From Tetrahymena thermophila SB210 (lineage: Eukaryota; Ciliophora; Oligohymenophorea; Hymenostomatida; Tetrahymenidae): 64,000 nucleotides of DNA. The notes under the pieces are model-generated. The model did not search any database, was not told the DNA's origin, and was given only the letters and a program-made list of their open reading frames with translations. A program made the position numbers and the translations under genes. The stretch's first letter is position 1. Each line of letters begins with the position of its first letter. This document shows, in pieces, positions 1 through 11,704 of this stretch. The DNA lies in assembly GCF_000189635.1 (NCBI RefSeq), contig NW_002476352.1, positions 1 through 64,000 on the forward strand, written 5' to 3'.

Positions 1-985
1 AAAAGTTAGAATTACTTTTTTTATTTTGATTTAAATATCAAAACAAATTTAAAAGGATAATAAATTGATTAAATTTGTTTGAAAAGGAAAAATTAAATTG
101 GTGATAGAGTAGCATAAAATATAGGATTAGGTTTGAGTAACTGCACTCAACTTACAAATTTAGATTTTAGGATAGGGTAAATTTAACTTACTTTTTTAAT
201 TTAATTAAATAAGCTTAAAATTTATTAAATAATTTAGTTTTTAACTTTAATTAAGCGTGATTATTATTTATAAAAGTGTAAATTAAATTGGGGATGATGG
301 AGCTTCTACTATTGGTATTGCACTTGGTAACTGCAAGTTCCTTACTAATCTCACTTTTGATATTTCGTAAAAAAGAATTTATATTTTTTTATCAATAATT
401 TAAAAAGTTAGAATTACTTTTTTTATTTTGATTTAAATCCCAAAACAAATTTATATAGATAATAAATTGATTAAATTTGTTTGAAAAGGAAAAATTAAAT
501 TGGTGATAGAGGAGCATAAAATATAGGATTAGGTTTGAGTAAAATCACTCAACTTACAAATTTAGATTTTAGGATAGGGTAAATTTAACTTACTTTTGTA
601 ATTTAATTAAATAAGCTTAAAATTTAGAAAATAAAATGCTTTTACTTCAATTAAACGTGATTATTATTTATAAAAGTGAAAATTAAATTGGGGATGATGG
701 AGCTTCTACTATTGGCATTGTACTTAGTAACTGCAAGTTCCTTAGTAGTCTCACTTTTGATATTTCGTAAAAAAGATTTTACATTTATTTATTGATAACA
801 TAAAAAGTTAGAATTACTTTTTTATATTTTGATTTAAATGCCAAAACAAATTTAAATAGTTAATAAATTGATTTATTTTGTTTGAAAAGGAAAAATTAAA
901 TTGGTGATAAAGCGGTATAAAATATAGGATTATGCTTAAGTAAATGCTCTTAACTTAAAAATTTAACTTTTATCACAGAGTAAAT
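1..985 (+). repeat. Tandem ~400-bp two-exon LRR unit, about 2.5 copies
   Basis: Exon starts 87, 489 and 890 (type A) and 277 and 677 (type B) recur every 400-402 bp. The introns between them are also near-identical; for example AAAAGTTAGAATTACTTTTT occurs at the window start and again near 402 and 805. The duplicated unit is therefore genomic (exon A, intron, exon B, intron), and the copies are recent enough that intron sequence is preserved. Confidence 0.85.
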
Positions 986-1302
986 TTCGTTTATTTTTTT
1001 TGAAAAAAATTAAATTAAAGTTTTTAAGATGTTAATTAAAATATCTTTATTTTTTTAGAAATTATGAGGAATTTTTTAAATTAAGTGAAATCATCAACTG
1101 TAAAAATATAAAATTATTGAAACTTATAATAAAGTAATTACATTTTTTTTTCATTAGATAATTATAGATAAAATTTTTAATATTTCTAAAAAATAAATTT
1201 ATATTTATAAAAAGATAATTTCCTTAATAAAGAAAAACAGAAATCAAAAGATTAGCTTAAAAAATAAAAAGGTTAGTTAAATTAAATGTAGATGAAGATT
1301 GA
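1..1302 (+). CDS. Leucine-rich-repeat protein, 3' part (5' end outside window)
   Basis: Exons seen: 87-176, 277-366, 489-578, 677-766, 890-979 and 1059-1302 (stop TGA 1300-1302); bases 1-86 are intron. The first five exons are each exactly 90 nt, enter and leave in phase 2, and encode one 30-residue LRR of the ribonuclease-inhibitor-like kind with the core IGDxGAxxIGxxLxxC followed by LTNLxF. Two repeat flavours alternate (IGDRxAQNIGLGLS and IGDDGASTIGI). The last exon gives a degenerate repeat (LSEIINCKNIKLLKL) and a basic tail ending LVKLNVDED before TGA. Such LRRs usually form protein-binding solenoids; the partner is unknown. Start and full length lie upstream of the window. The exon calls rest on constant length, constant phase and GT...AG borders; the last exon is inferred from matching phase. 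Confidence 0.72.
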
Positions 1303-3403
1303 ATTACTAAAATTAATAATTAAATATTAATTTATTAAAATTACATAATTTATAACTATCAATATATAATTATAATAGTTGTATAATCAATATCTGTTTT
1401 AATCTTTAATTCCATATCATAAAAAAGAATTGATTAAATAACATAATTTAATTATCATTTTATAAAATAATTAAAGTATTTAATTTATATGCTTTATAGG
1501 ATAAAATCTTTCTTTTATATCTACTATATTAACCATTTACAAAATAATAACTGTATTAATTTACTTTTTTAAACTTTAAGTATCTTCAATTAATTAGACT
1601 TTACAATTTACATTTTGGTCTAAAATAAATAAGAGCTCCATATTTCATAAATAAGAGAGCTTAATAGAATCTACAATAGATTATTTAATTTATATTTTTC
1701 TAATCAATCAAATATTAAGTAGCCAATTATTTTTTGAGAATATTAAATTAAATAATAAGTAATATAAGCTAATAAATATTATTTCGACACATAAAATATT
1801 TTTAATTTTAGTTTTTAATTTTTATATGTATTTTTATTTAAATTAATTTAATTTTTTTTGACAAACCAAATAATAATTCATTATTTTTTTTGAGAGTATT
1901 AAATAAAATAATCCAATAAATAAAAATTTATTTGGTAAACAAATTAAAATTTTATTACTTTATGTTATGTAAGTTAAAATTATTAAGAATTGAGGAAGTA
2001 ACAAATATTATTAAATAGATATTCACCAGAAAAAGAACAAACATTAATATTTATTTAATATTTTAATTAACAAACTTGTTAGTTTAACTCCAAAAACAAA
2101 ATTATTTGTAAATAGGATATTTTTGAACAACTTTAATTTTCAAATCCTATATAAAAAAAAAGTCAATAATTTAATTATATTTGAAGATATTTCTATTTAT
2201 ATTTTTTAAGATATTTAATTAAGTTAATATTAACATATTAAATCTTATAAATTTGATGATTTAATTAAATTTAATGGGATTTAACCAGTTAATTAACAAA
2301 AAACAATTAATTAATTCAGTGATCTATATTATTGATTTATAATTAATGAATATCCTAAAAATAAGGAATCTACTTCAATTAAAAAAATATTTATTTTATT
2401 CTTTTATATATCAGTTTTGATAATTTTAATTCGATTTATAACTAGCAATTCAAAATAATTGTGTTAAAAACTAACTTTTTCTTTTCTGTAAAAATTATAA
2501 CCTGCTTTTTAACATCAAATTAAATAAATAAATTATAAATATTTTATTTTTGAAAATGTTTTTAGTATTTTTGAATTATTTATTAATTTTTTTATTGAGT
2601 AATAAAATAATGAAAATATCTTTTAGTCTATTTTAAGAATATTAAATTAAAATAATCTTAATGGCGATTATTTTTTTTAGTGTTAAACATATAATTAATT
2701 ATAAGATTATCTTTGTTCTTTTTTGTTTTTTTGGAAACTAGATATAGAGAAACAAAAGCTCGAAAAATTAAAAGAAATTAATATTTTTATTCGTAATTTG
2801 ATTTGGTCTATTTTATTTATTTATGTTAAAAATATTAAATTAAAATAATCTTTATAGTGATTCTTTTTTTTAGATTTTAAATAGTTAATTAATTATAAGA
2901 TTATCTTTGTTTTTTTGGTTATTTTTATAAAAAAGAGAAAGGGAAATAAAATATCTAAAAATGAAAAGAAATTAAGATTTTTATTTACAATTATATTATG
3001 CATATTTTATTTATTTAATTGTAGTTGATTAAGAGTATCAGAAAAATTAATGGAATTATTAACTAACTGAAAAAATCTAATAAAATTGTGGTTAAAAAGC
3101 TAATTTTCTTTTATTTTTATAGCTTGTTTCTCTTTGTTTAGTTTTCAGAGAAAATGAAAAATAACCAAAAGAACAAACACCAGAAAATTTTATAATTATC
3201 TATTTTGCATTTACGAATTAATTTGCAGACTATAATTAAATAATTTATAAATAATAAAATAATCAAAAAATTAGCTTTCAATCAATTTTCAATTATAAAT
3301 AAAGAAAAACTAGTAAAAGAACAAATAATCCAAAAAAGAAGAAGAAGAAGAAAAAATAAACAAATATAATACAGCAATTAATTTTTTTAATTAATCAATA
3401 AAT
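1303..3403. other. AT-rich intergenic region
   Basis: No open frame with coding character was found on either strand under the ciliate code. The stretch is homopolymer-rich, with imperfect local repeats near 2640-2900 (AAAATAATCTT blocks). The last ~100 bases are A-rich with GAAGAAGAAG at about 3340-3352 and form the probable 5' leader of the next gene. Confidence 0.6.
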
Positions 3404-5632
3404 ATGGTCTATCAAAAGTTGGATTTATTTTCATCTCAATTTCAATTTAATCTTGGAAATTAGCAAACAAAGAAAGCAACTTTGTTTGGAACATTTTTAT
3501 CAGTGATTGTTGTTACGACAACTTTAGCCTATTTTGTTTATATGATTAATTAGTATGTGACTAATTAATTGCAGCCAACTTTCAGATAATAGAGCTTTGT
3601 GACTGAGGAAAACATTGAACTGGATATAGATTAAAATTTAATTGGATATAAATTTAATTATGGAATGCCTACTCTTGGAAACTAGACTTATTTTATAATT
3701 ATGGCATTTTTTTTTTAAAAAGATAATAATAATATGACAACACTTCCATTAAACACTATTGAATGCACACATCCTAGTTTAGCTGGTTATTTATGCTTTG
3801 ATTTCTCTAAATTACCTTACACTAAAATGAATTTTGACTCCAAAAATAATATTTAATCTCAAATAAGAATATTTACATATGGATGCAGAGATATCGACTT
3901 TTTAAAAACATAGGAAGGAGTTAACTGCGCTAGCTAGAAGGAAATAGATAGCATGATAAATAACCCTAGTTCTAGCATTACGCTAAAATTATTTACTTCT
4001 TAGTATAATACATCCTCTTAGCAGATGACATCAAACTACAGAAATGTTGGAATGCCAACAAATTCCGACTTGAACGTTGTCAGCTAAATAAGAGCTTAAA
4101 AGTAAGTAACTAATGTCAAGAAAGGAATCATAATTCAATCACAAAACACTTATATGTCTCCGATTTCATACGATTAACAAACCCTTACTCTGGATAGATA
4201 AAAAACATTTCAATTAAATGGTATTAATTCACTTAGTATGATTTATTTGTACCTTGATGAAATGGTTTCAGAAACTGATATTTAATACCTTACTTTACCC
4301 TCGATTCTCGCTTCTATAAATAGTATATTCAGTCTTTTAATGGTTCTGGGTTACCTTGGCAGGTCTGTCTCTTCAAAATATATCAAAAAGGATTTCTTTA
4401 TGCTCTTTTTAAAAAATTTGTTTCTAGAAGACTATTTCCAGATTTTAAAATCAAACAATTTACACAATGAACCCACTCAATAATAAAAAGATTAGCTTTA
4501 AGAAATTGAAATGAAATCTAATTAATATGAGATCGAGCTCAAAATCGACAATGAAAGAGAAGAAAATTTCTTTGAATAAGGAACTATACCCGAATTTAAC
4601 AATAAGCTGAAGAAGTCTTTAGATTTAAGAAAAACCAATACGTTAAATTAATTTAATGTAAACGGAACAATCCTCAATTAATCTATTCCTTTAAAGAAGC
4701 AAGAAAATAGTCAAACTCAAATTTAGGATGGAAGATTTTTTTCTATCGAAGAAAACACACTAAATCCAGATTCACCAGCACTTATCCAATAACAATAAAA
4801 TTAAAGAGGGTCAAATCTTAACATGTTCTCAGATAGTGTTTTGTAATCATCAAACTAAAAAATTTAGGACAATATATCAAAATAATCAAGTCCTAAGTCT
4901 GCTTAAAAACCAAGTTTTATAGGATCTAACTTTAAAAAGAATTCAATTAAAAAAGCAACCCTAATAAAGCAAGCAACAAAAACGCAGGAATACAGGAGAC
5001 AATCAGATGAGTTCGACTTTGCCATCAAGAAGCTTTAAGCGATTTAAGACTCTAAAATATCTAACAAAATATAAAACATGGCTTCGAAAATAGTTTGGTA
5101 ATATTTACTTTTAAATAAATAAAAAAATAAATGAATTTTAATTATTTTTAAAGTTTTTGTAGAAATAAAAATGCTTCAGAGATAAAAGGCTTGGATAAGA
5201 AGAAGTAAGAATTGATCGAGTAATAAGTTATGAAAGATCTGGATATATTGAATTTTATAAGAGACATAATGTTTTTAAAGAAAGCGATCATGCTTATCTT
5301 AACTAAAGACTAATACGCAGCTGTTTAGCTTATTGGGCTATCCTCTAATTTTTTAGATTTAAATTTAACTAACTTTAACATCGACTAAATGCAGCTAGGT
5401 AAAATATTATTGATTGATCGTTTAAGTTATTATTAATGAATGTTTAATTAATAAATAATAAAAAGAGAGCAATTTCAGTCCTTACGAATCTTAGTTTATT
5501 ATAGCTTAATCAAAAGAACTACAAGAGTAATATCTTAAAAACTTCTTGGTTAGGTGTTCTGATGAAAAAGAAGAAATGAGTAATTTAGATAAAAGAATTT
5601 TTTAATCATTTAAAAAAATATGCTGTAAATGA
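3404..5632 (+). CDS. Two-TM protein with long Q/S-rich tail, paralogue 1
   Basis: Exons 3404-5097, 5154-5398 and 5466-5632; predicted 701 residues, stop TGA 5630-5632. A short N-terminal segment (LDLFSSQFQFN) leads into a hydrophobic helix at about residues 25-47. A conserved ~240-residue middle follows, with Cys in IECTHPS, YGCRD and VNCAS. A second hydrophobic segment lies at about 295-320 (LPSILASINSIFSLLMVLGY), then KDFFMLFLKNLF and a low-complexity Gln/Ser/Lys tail. The C-terminal exons carry CFCRN, a helical stretch (KDLDILNFIRDIMFLKKAIM) and end CCK. The middle domain lies between the two TM segments and probably faces the lumen or outside. I recognise this as a ciliate multi-copy family architecture but know no function. 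The start is the first ATG and is conserved in layout with the next gene. Confidence 0.85.
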
Positions 5633-6566
5633 AATAGTAAAAAAATTAAATTTATTTATTTACAAGTGCTTTTTCATTTACTTTATAAGGAAAAATACAC
5701 ATTCCCAAAAAAACTATTTATTTCTTTCATAGAAAAAAGTAAAAAAATCAATTAATTATTTTATTCTCAAAAATGAAAATAGACATTAAACACATAATAT
5801 TTAAAAATATTTTAGTAAATAAATTTATGCTCATAAATTACATCAAAAAATTTGTTATTGTATTCTTCTTTTTATTCAAAATTGTGATCAAGTTTATTTT
5901 GAAAAATATTTCATATTTAAAAATCCTTCATTAAAATAAATTTTATATTGGCTAGGCAATATTAATTTAAATTTCATAGTGAGTGAGTGATTTGATAAAA
6001 CGAATTTTAATTTGGCTTGTACTTGCCTCTAATACATGAAAAAAATATTTATGTTACGCTTGTAAAAATTTGAATAAACATAAATTATAATTTGAAGTTA
6101 GTTTTGATTTTTAATAGCTTCAATAATACAGATAATTATTTATTATTTACAGATAATATATATAAATAAGGTTAATGTCAAGATTTTTTATGTTATTTGT
6201 CAAAAAAAACTTGATTAAAAAAAATATTTGTCCAATCTTGATTAATAAGAATTTTTGGTCTTGTAAATTTATAGGTAAGAAATAGATTAATAATTAGCGA
6301 AGCAATTAAAAATATTGATTAATTGGTTAGTTATGGAATTTATCAATTGAGAATCTTTAACATAGATAAATTTATAATTATCTATTTGGTATTTATGACT
6401 TGCTGCAATATAAATTAATAAATAATTGTGATATCAACCAATCAACCAACTAATCAATCGACTGTTCGTTCATTAAGTTTCTTAATATCTTTAATTCTTA
6501 AGAAAGAAAAAAAATTAAAAGAGCAAATAAATAAATAAAGAAGTTAATTAGACATTTAATATTAAT
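5633..6566. other. Intergenic spacer between paralogues
   Basis: AT-rich, no supported gene. The last ~150 bases are a leader with repeated CAATCAAC/CAACTAATC motifs (about 6435-6460) just upstream of the second paralogue. Confidence 0.6.
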
Positions 6567-8818
6567 ATGTTAATTTAAAATCTAGATTTGTTTTCCTAAC
6601 ATTTTTAATTTAACTTTGGTCATAAACAAACAAAGAAGGCTACTTTATTTGGAAGCTTTTTGTCGGTTATTGTTGTTGTGACTGCACTTGCTTATTTCAT
6701 TTATATGATAAATGAGTATGCGACTAATTAGTTATAGCCGAATTTTAAATAGCAAAGCTTTGTGAGCGAACAAAATATTGAATTAGATATCAAAAATGAT
6801 TTAGTTGGATATAAATTTAATTATGGAAATCCTTAGCTGAAAAATTAGAATTATTTTGTTGTTCTTGCATTTTTCGCTTAAAAAGTTAACAATAATTCTA
6901 CTATAATTCCATTAAATACGATTGAATGTAGTCATCCTAGTTTAGCTGGTTATATGTGCTTTGATTTTTCTAATTTACCTTACACTAAAATTAACTTTGA
7001 CTCCAAAAATAATATTTAATCTTAAATAAGAATCTTTACTTATGGTTGCAGGGATATTGATTTTTTAAAAACGCAAGAAGGAGTCAACTGCGCTAGCTAG
7101 AAGGACATTGATAGTATGATAGATAACTACAGTTCTAGTATTTCATTAAAGTTATTTACTTCTTAGTATAACACAACATCCTAACAGATGTAAACTAACT
7201 ATAGAAACTTAGGAATGCCAACAAATTCCAATCTCAATGTAATCAGCTAAATAAAGGCTTAAAAGCAAGTTACTTCTGTCAAAGAAGGAGTCTTTGTTCA
7301 ATCATAGAGTACTTACACCTCTCCTATTTCATACGATTAATAGACGCTTACTCTTGATAGAAAGAATACACTCTAATAGAGTGGTATTGGATCTTTTAGT
7401 ATGATCTACTTGTATCTTGATGAATTAGTATTCGAAACAGATATTTAGTTTCTAACTTTACCTTCGATTCTTGCTAATATTAACAGTATATTTAGTCTTT
7501 TAATGATTTTAGGCTATTTTGGAAGGGCTATCTCCTTAAAATATATCCAAAAGGATTTCTTTATGCTTTTCTTAAAAAATTTGTTTATGGAAGATTATTT
7601 GCACATTTTAAAATCTAACAATTTACATGTTGAAATTGATTAACAGTAATAAAAGCAATTTTAAAAAATTGAATTAAGATCTAATTAAGATGAAATTGAA
7701 TTCAAAATTGATTACGAAAGAGAAGAAAACTTCTTTGAATCTGCAATGATTCCAGAATTTAGCAATAAACCGAAAAAGTCCCTTGACTTAAAAAAGGCAA
7801 CTACTGATACATAAAATTATTTAAATAACAAAGGAACACCATTCAATTAATCAATCATTCAAAAGAAGCAAGATAATAGTACTCAAACTTAGTTATAGCA
7901 AGAAGTCAGATTTTTTTCTGTATAAGAAAATACATTTAATCCAGAATCACCAAATCAAACTCTTTAGCAGATGCATCAAAAAAGCTCTAATTTTAGCAAT
8001 GTATTCTTAGATTCTGGATTTTAGTCATCAGCTTAAAAAATATATGACCATTCATCCAAACAGACAAGTCCTAAATCTGCTTTAAAGCGAAACATAATTT
8101 AACCTAATTTTAAAAATAATACAATTAATCAATCGATCCTAACAAAAGAAGCCTCATAAGCATAAAAACAAAGAAAAGAATCTGATTAATATGAATTTGC
8201 TGTTAAGAAGCTGAAAATAATTTAAGATTCAAAAATATCTTCAAAGATATATACAATGGCTTCGAAGTTTGTTTGGTAAAATTTCTTTTGAAAAAATTAT
8301 TTAAAATAAAACAAAAAGTGATATAAAATAATTTTATTTATAAAGTTTTTGCAGAAACTAAGCAGCACCTTAGATTAATGGTTTGGATAGATAGAAGTAG
8401 GAGTTTATTGAGTAACAAATTATGAAAGATCTGAACATAATTAATTTTATCAAAGACATAATATTCTTAAAAAAGGCAATAATGCTTATGTTAACTAAAG
8501 ACTAACATGCTGCCATTTAGTTAATTGGACTTTCATCTAAATTTACAAATTTAAATAATCTAACTAACTTTGAAATAAGCAATGCACAGTTAGGTAAAAC
8601 ATTTCATAATATAATTTAATAATCATGAATTATTTTTAAAATTTATAATAGAGAATGACTTTAGTCCTTACGAATCTCAGTTTATAATTGCATAATCTAA
8701 AGAATTACAAGAGCGCTACCTTCAAAGCTTCCTACTCAGGTGTTCAGATGAGTAAGAAGAAATGAGCAATTTAGATTTAAAAATTTTTAAATCATTAAAA
8801 AAAATATGTTGTTTATGA
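6567..8818 (+). CDS. Two-TM protein with long Q/S-rich tail, paralogue 2
   Basis: Exons 6567-8275, 8346-8593 and 8652-8818; predicted 707 residues, stop TGA 8816-8818. It is collinear with the gene at 3404 throughout: the same N-terminal TM (ATLFGSFLSVIVVVTALAYF), the same Cys positions, the same second TM segment, a Q/S-rich tail and a CFCRN terminal exon, ending CCL. Both introns fall at identical codons and phases (after TG, phase 2, and after a single G, phase 1), while intron sequences differ. Exons 2 and 3 are 248 and 167 nt against 245 and 167 nt in paralogue 1. Direct tandem orientation with ~0.9 kb between copies indicates a local duplication. The tail diverges more than the TM-bounded domain. 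Function unknown. Confidence 0.85.
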
Positions 8819-10519
8819 TACGATGATCATATTTCTCAAGTTATAGACTTATCAACCAACACACACTTTTGATATTAATTACAAGTATTACCTTTAAAAT
8901 TTTCTTCTTCAAAACTCATTTCAAGTGCAATAAATTGCAAGGATTTGATTGTAAGTAAGAAAGGATCTAACTAATAAAATTAATTATTACTGATAATTTT
9001 TAAATTAGTACATTAATCACTAGACAAAGTTTTTCGAAATAGATATTTTCTATCACAAATAATGTTAATTGTTTGTTTTAATGAATAAATATCAAAATGA
9101 AAATAAAGAATAATAAGAATTTATATTTTTCTATTTTCAATAATGTAATTTATTTATTTACTTATTCTTGTATTTTTATTTATAAAATAACTAATTGATT
9201 TAAATATAAAACAATAATAAAGAAAAAATATTTATCTTACATACCACTTAAATCATTTTATGTTTTATAAAGCAAAAAAATACATAAAATATTGGATTAC
9301 ATTTTGATTGTTATTGTGGGGATTAAAGACAAACACTCTTGCTATTTGAAAATTTTATTTTTTGATTGAAGATTAAAAAATGTGAAAATTATTAAAGTGT
9401 ATTTATATTATTTAAATGTCCATCCATTCATTATTTCCTTTTAAAAGTTAATTTTCTTTTTATTATTGTTAATTGATCTACACTAAAAGAATTAGATTCA
9501 ATTGATATTTATTTATCTTTTTAACTTTTTAAATTAACCAAAATAAGACATTATTGATTTATGATAATTAATAATTCATCAACCTTTTTCATAGAGATAT
9601 GAGATAATATATGAATTATTTTAAATAGATATTAAATAATTTTTAAAATTTTAGAAACCAAAAGATTTTTAACATAAATCCATTAAAATATTCAATAATT
9701 TATTAAAGAAGAAAAAATTTGATTTGATCAATTTTGTTTATAAATAAGAAACGATTACTAAATGTATTGATTAAATCAAATTTTCTTTTGTTAATACATT
9801 CTTCATTAGTTCTTAATTATTTTAACAAAATAATAATTAGATTAGATAACATATTTTAAAATAATATAGCCAAATATCCTTAAACGAGGCTTAATTAAAT
9901 AAATATTTAAAAAAATAATAAAATAAATTAAGCTATCATAAAAATTTACCTTTTAATTCTTTAGATAGATTTCTAATTATTTAAATATATTTTCTTTCTG
10001 TCTTTAAACATATGCAAATATTCATTTACTTATTTATGAATATATTCATTAATTTATTTATTTTAGTTTATAGTTTTCATTTAAATTTTACTAAAATATC
10101 AATAATTTATTTGTTATGAAATAAAAATTATTTTAAAATCAATGATATTTAATAAATTATTTAGAAACCTATTTTATAAAATGATTTTATAATCAATTAA
10201 TTTATAGAAATAGAAGCTTATTTGATAAAATTATAATATTTGCTTTGAAGGTATCCTACAATTGATTGATAGAATGATAAACAAACTTTTCTTATTATAA
10301 ATAAATAAATTGATTGATTTTTTTATGTTTATTTATGGAAGATTGAATAAATATGTCATCATAAATCTTTTAGAGTAAAGAATTATTAGATATATAAAGT
10401 TTGTTTATTTGCATTCATTCTAAATAGAAATATCAATTCTTATTTATTCTTTAGAATTTGTAAATAGTTTAAAAAAACCTTTAATTTTTAAAGTTAGTCT
10501 AGTTAGCAAGCAAATAAAA
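8819..10519. other. AT-rich intergenic region
   Basis: No coding stretch recognised on either strand. The bases just after 8818 are slightly less AT-rich and are probably the 3' UTR of the preceding gene. Confidence 0.6.
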
Positions 10520-10909
10520 ATGAATTACGATCCAGATGATGATGAAATAGACGTCTTTTTAGATAGCAGAGACTTTGCAAAAAAAGTCTTAAATTATCAA
10601 GGTGTTACAGTTGTAGAGTTTTATGCGACTTGGTGTCCACCTTGCTGCCAGTTTTAGCTGATTAAAAAAGAGTATCTTCCTCTTCGAAAAAATAGGAATT
10701 ATTACAATTGGTACAAAATAGATATTGAAAAGAATTTGGAATTTGCAAAGGGATTTGAGTTAGAGGGAGTTCCTTCTGTATTCTTGTTTTATAAAGGATA
10801 AATTATTGACCGCTTTGTAGGTCTTGATCTAAAAGGATTCGATCGTATCAAATAAACTGCATTACAATTAGCCTCATAACCAATACATAGCAACAATTCT
10901 TTCGAATGA
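10520..10909 (+). CDS. Thioredoxin-like protein
   Basis: Intronless, 129 residues. The thioredoxin fold is clear: a VTVVEFYATW strand leads into the active site WCPPC at residues 38-42, followed by the KIDIEKN strand, then the VPSVFLFYKGQ segment with the conserved cis-proline (GVPS) and a VGLDLKGF turn before the last helix. The WCPPC dipeptide is PP rather than the GP of classical cytosolic thioredoxins, which would be expected to alter redox potential (inference). There is no signal peptide or TM, so a cytosolic or nuclear location is likely. The N-terminus is acidic (NYDPDDDEIDV). Length fits a single-domain thioredoxin with a ~15-residue Q/S/N tail. In-frame TAG and TAA codons within the fold confirm the reassigned code. 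Confidence 0.9.
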
Positions 10910-11704
10910 ACAGTTCTTCAACCAATAAATAAATATTTATAGTTTAAACAATAGCAATATAAATTAATGAACGAATTAGTAAACAAATAATATCCAATAA
11001 ATCATAAATATATTATATAATATTTAAATATAAAAATACACTTTCTTGTATAATTAATTACTCTCTTTAAGTTTCCATAATCTTCTTTTTATAACTTTTA
11101 AACCATATATTCTTTTATTTTTTTGTAAATCATTTATCTTCTTTGCTTATAAAAAATGGTAAAAAAGACATTAAACAAGAATCAATAAACAGTTAGATCA
11201 TTGAATTGTATAATTATCAAAAACATATTTAACGCAAATAAATACTTAACTATTTTTTGCAAATTTATATTATTTATAGGATACAAAAAGTTTTTTAATT
11301 AGATGGTTACTGTAATTTTTTCAATTAAAAGTCACAGATCCCTGCAATTATTATTCAAAGAGTTTTTTTTATAGTTTTTTTAGTATTTATTTTAGATATA
11401 AATAAATTGCATTTACTTTCGAAGAGATTTGTTATATAAATAATTTATATATTATTAAAAAATCTAGTTTCTATTTAGAAGTTGGTTGATTTAATAATTT
11501 AAATTGAAATTTTATTGATTGATTGATTTTTTTATTAATTAGTATTAAAATAACTTAATTAATTATTTGTTAATTTTGTGGTACTTTATTTGTTTATTTC
11601 TACATTCTTTTTTTTATCAAACTCTTCTGTTTAATTATTTTTAAAACTTAGATGCATTTTATCACTAATTCATCCATGTTTCTTCCATGAATCGATTGAT
11701 TTAA
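10910..11704. other. Convergent intergenic region
   Basis: Lies between the stops of the thioredoxin (+) and the kinase (-). AT-rich with long T and A runs; it presumably contains both 3' UTRs. No gene seen. Confidence 0.6.
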
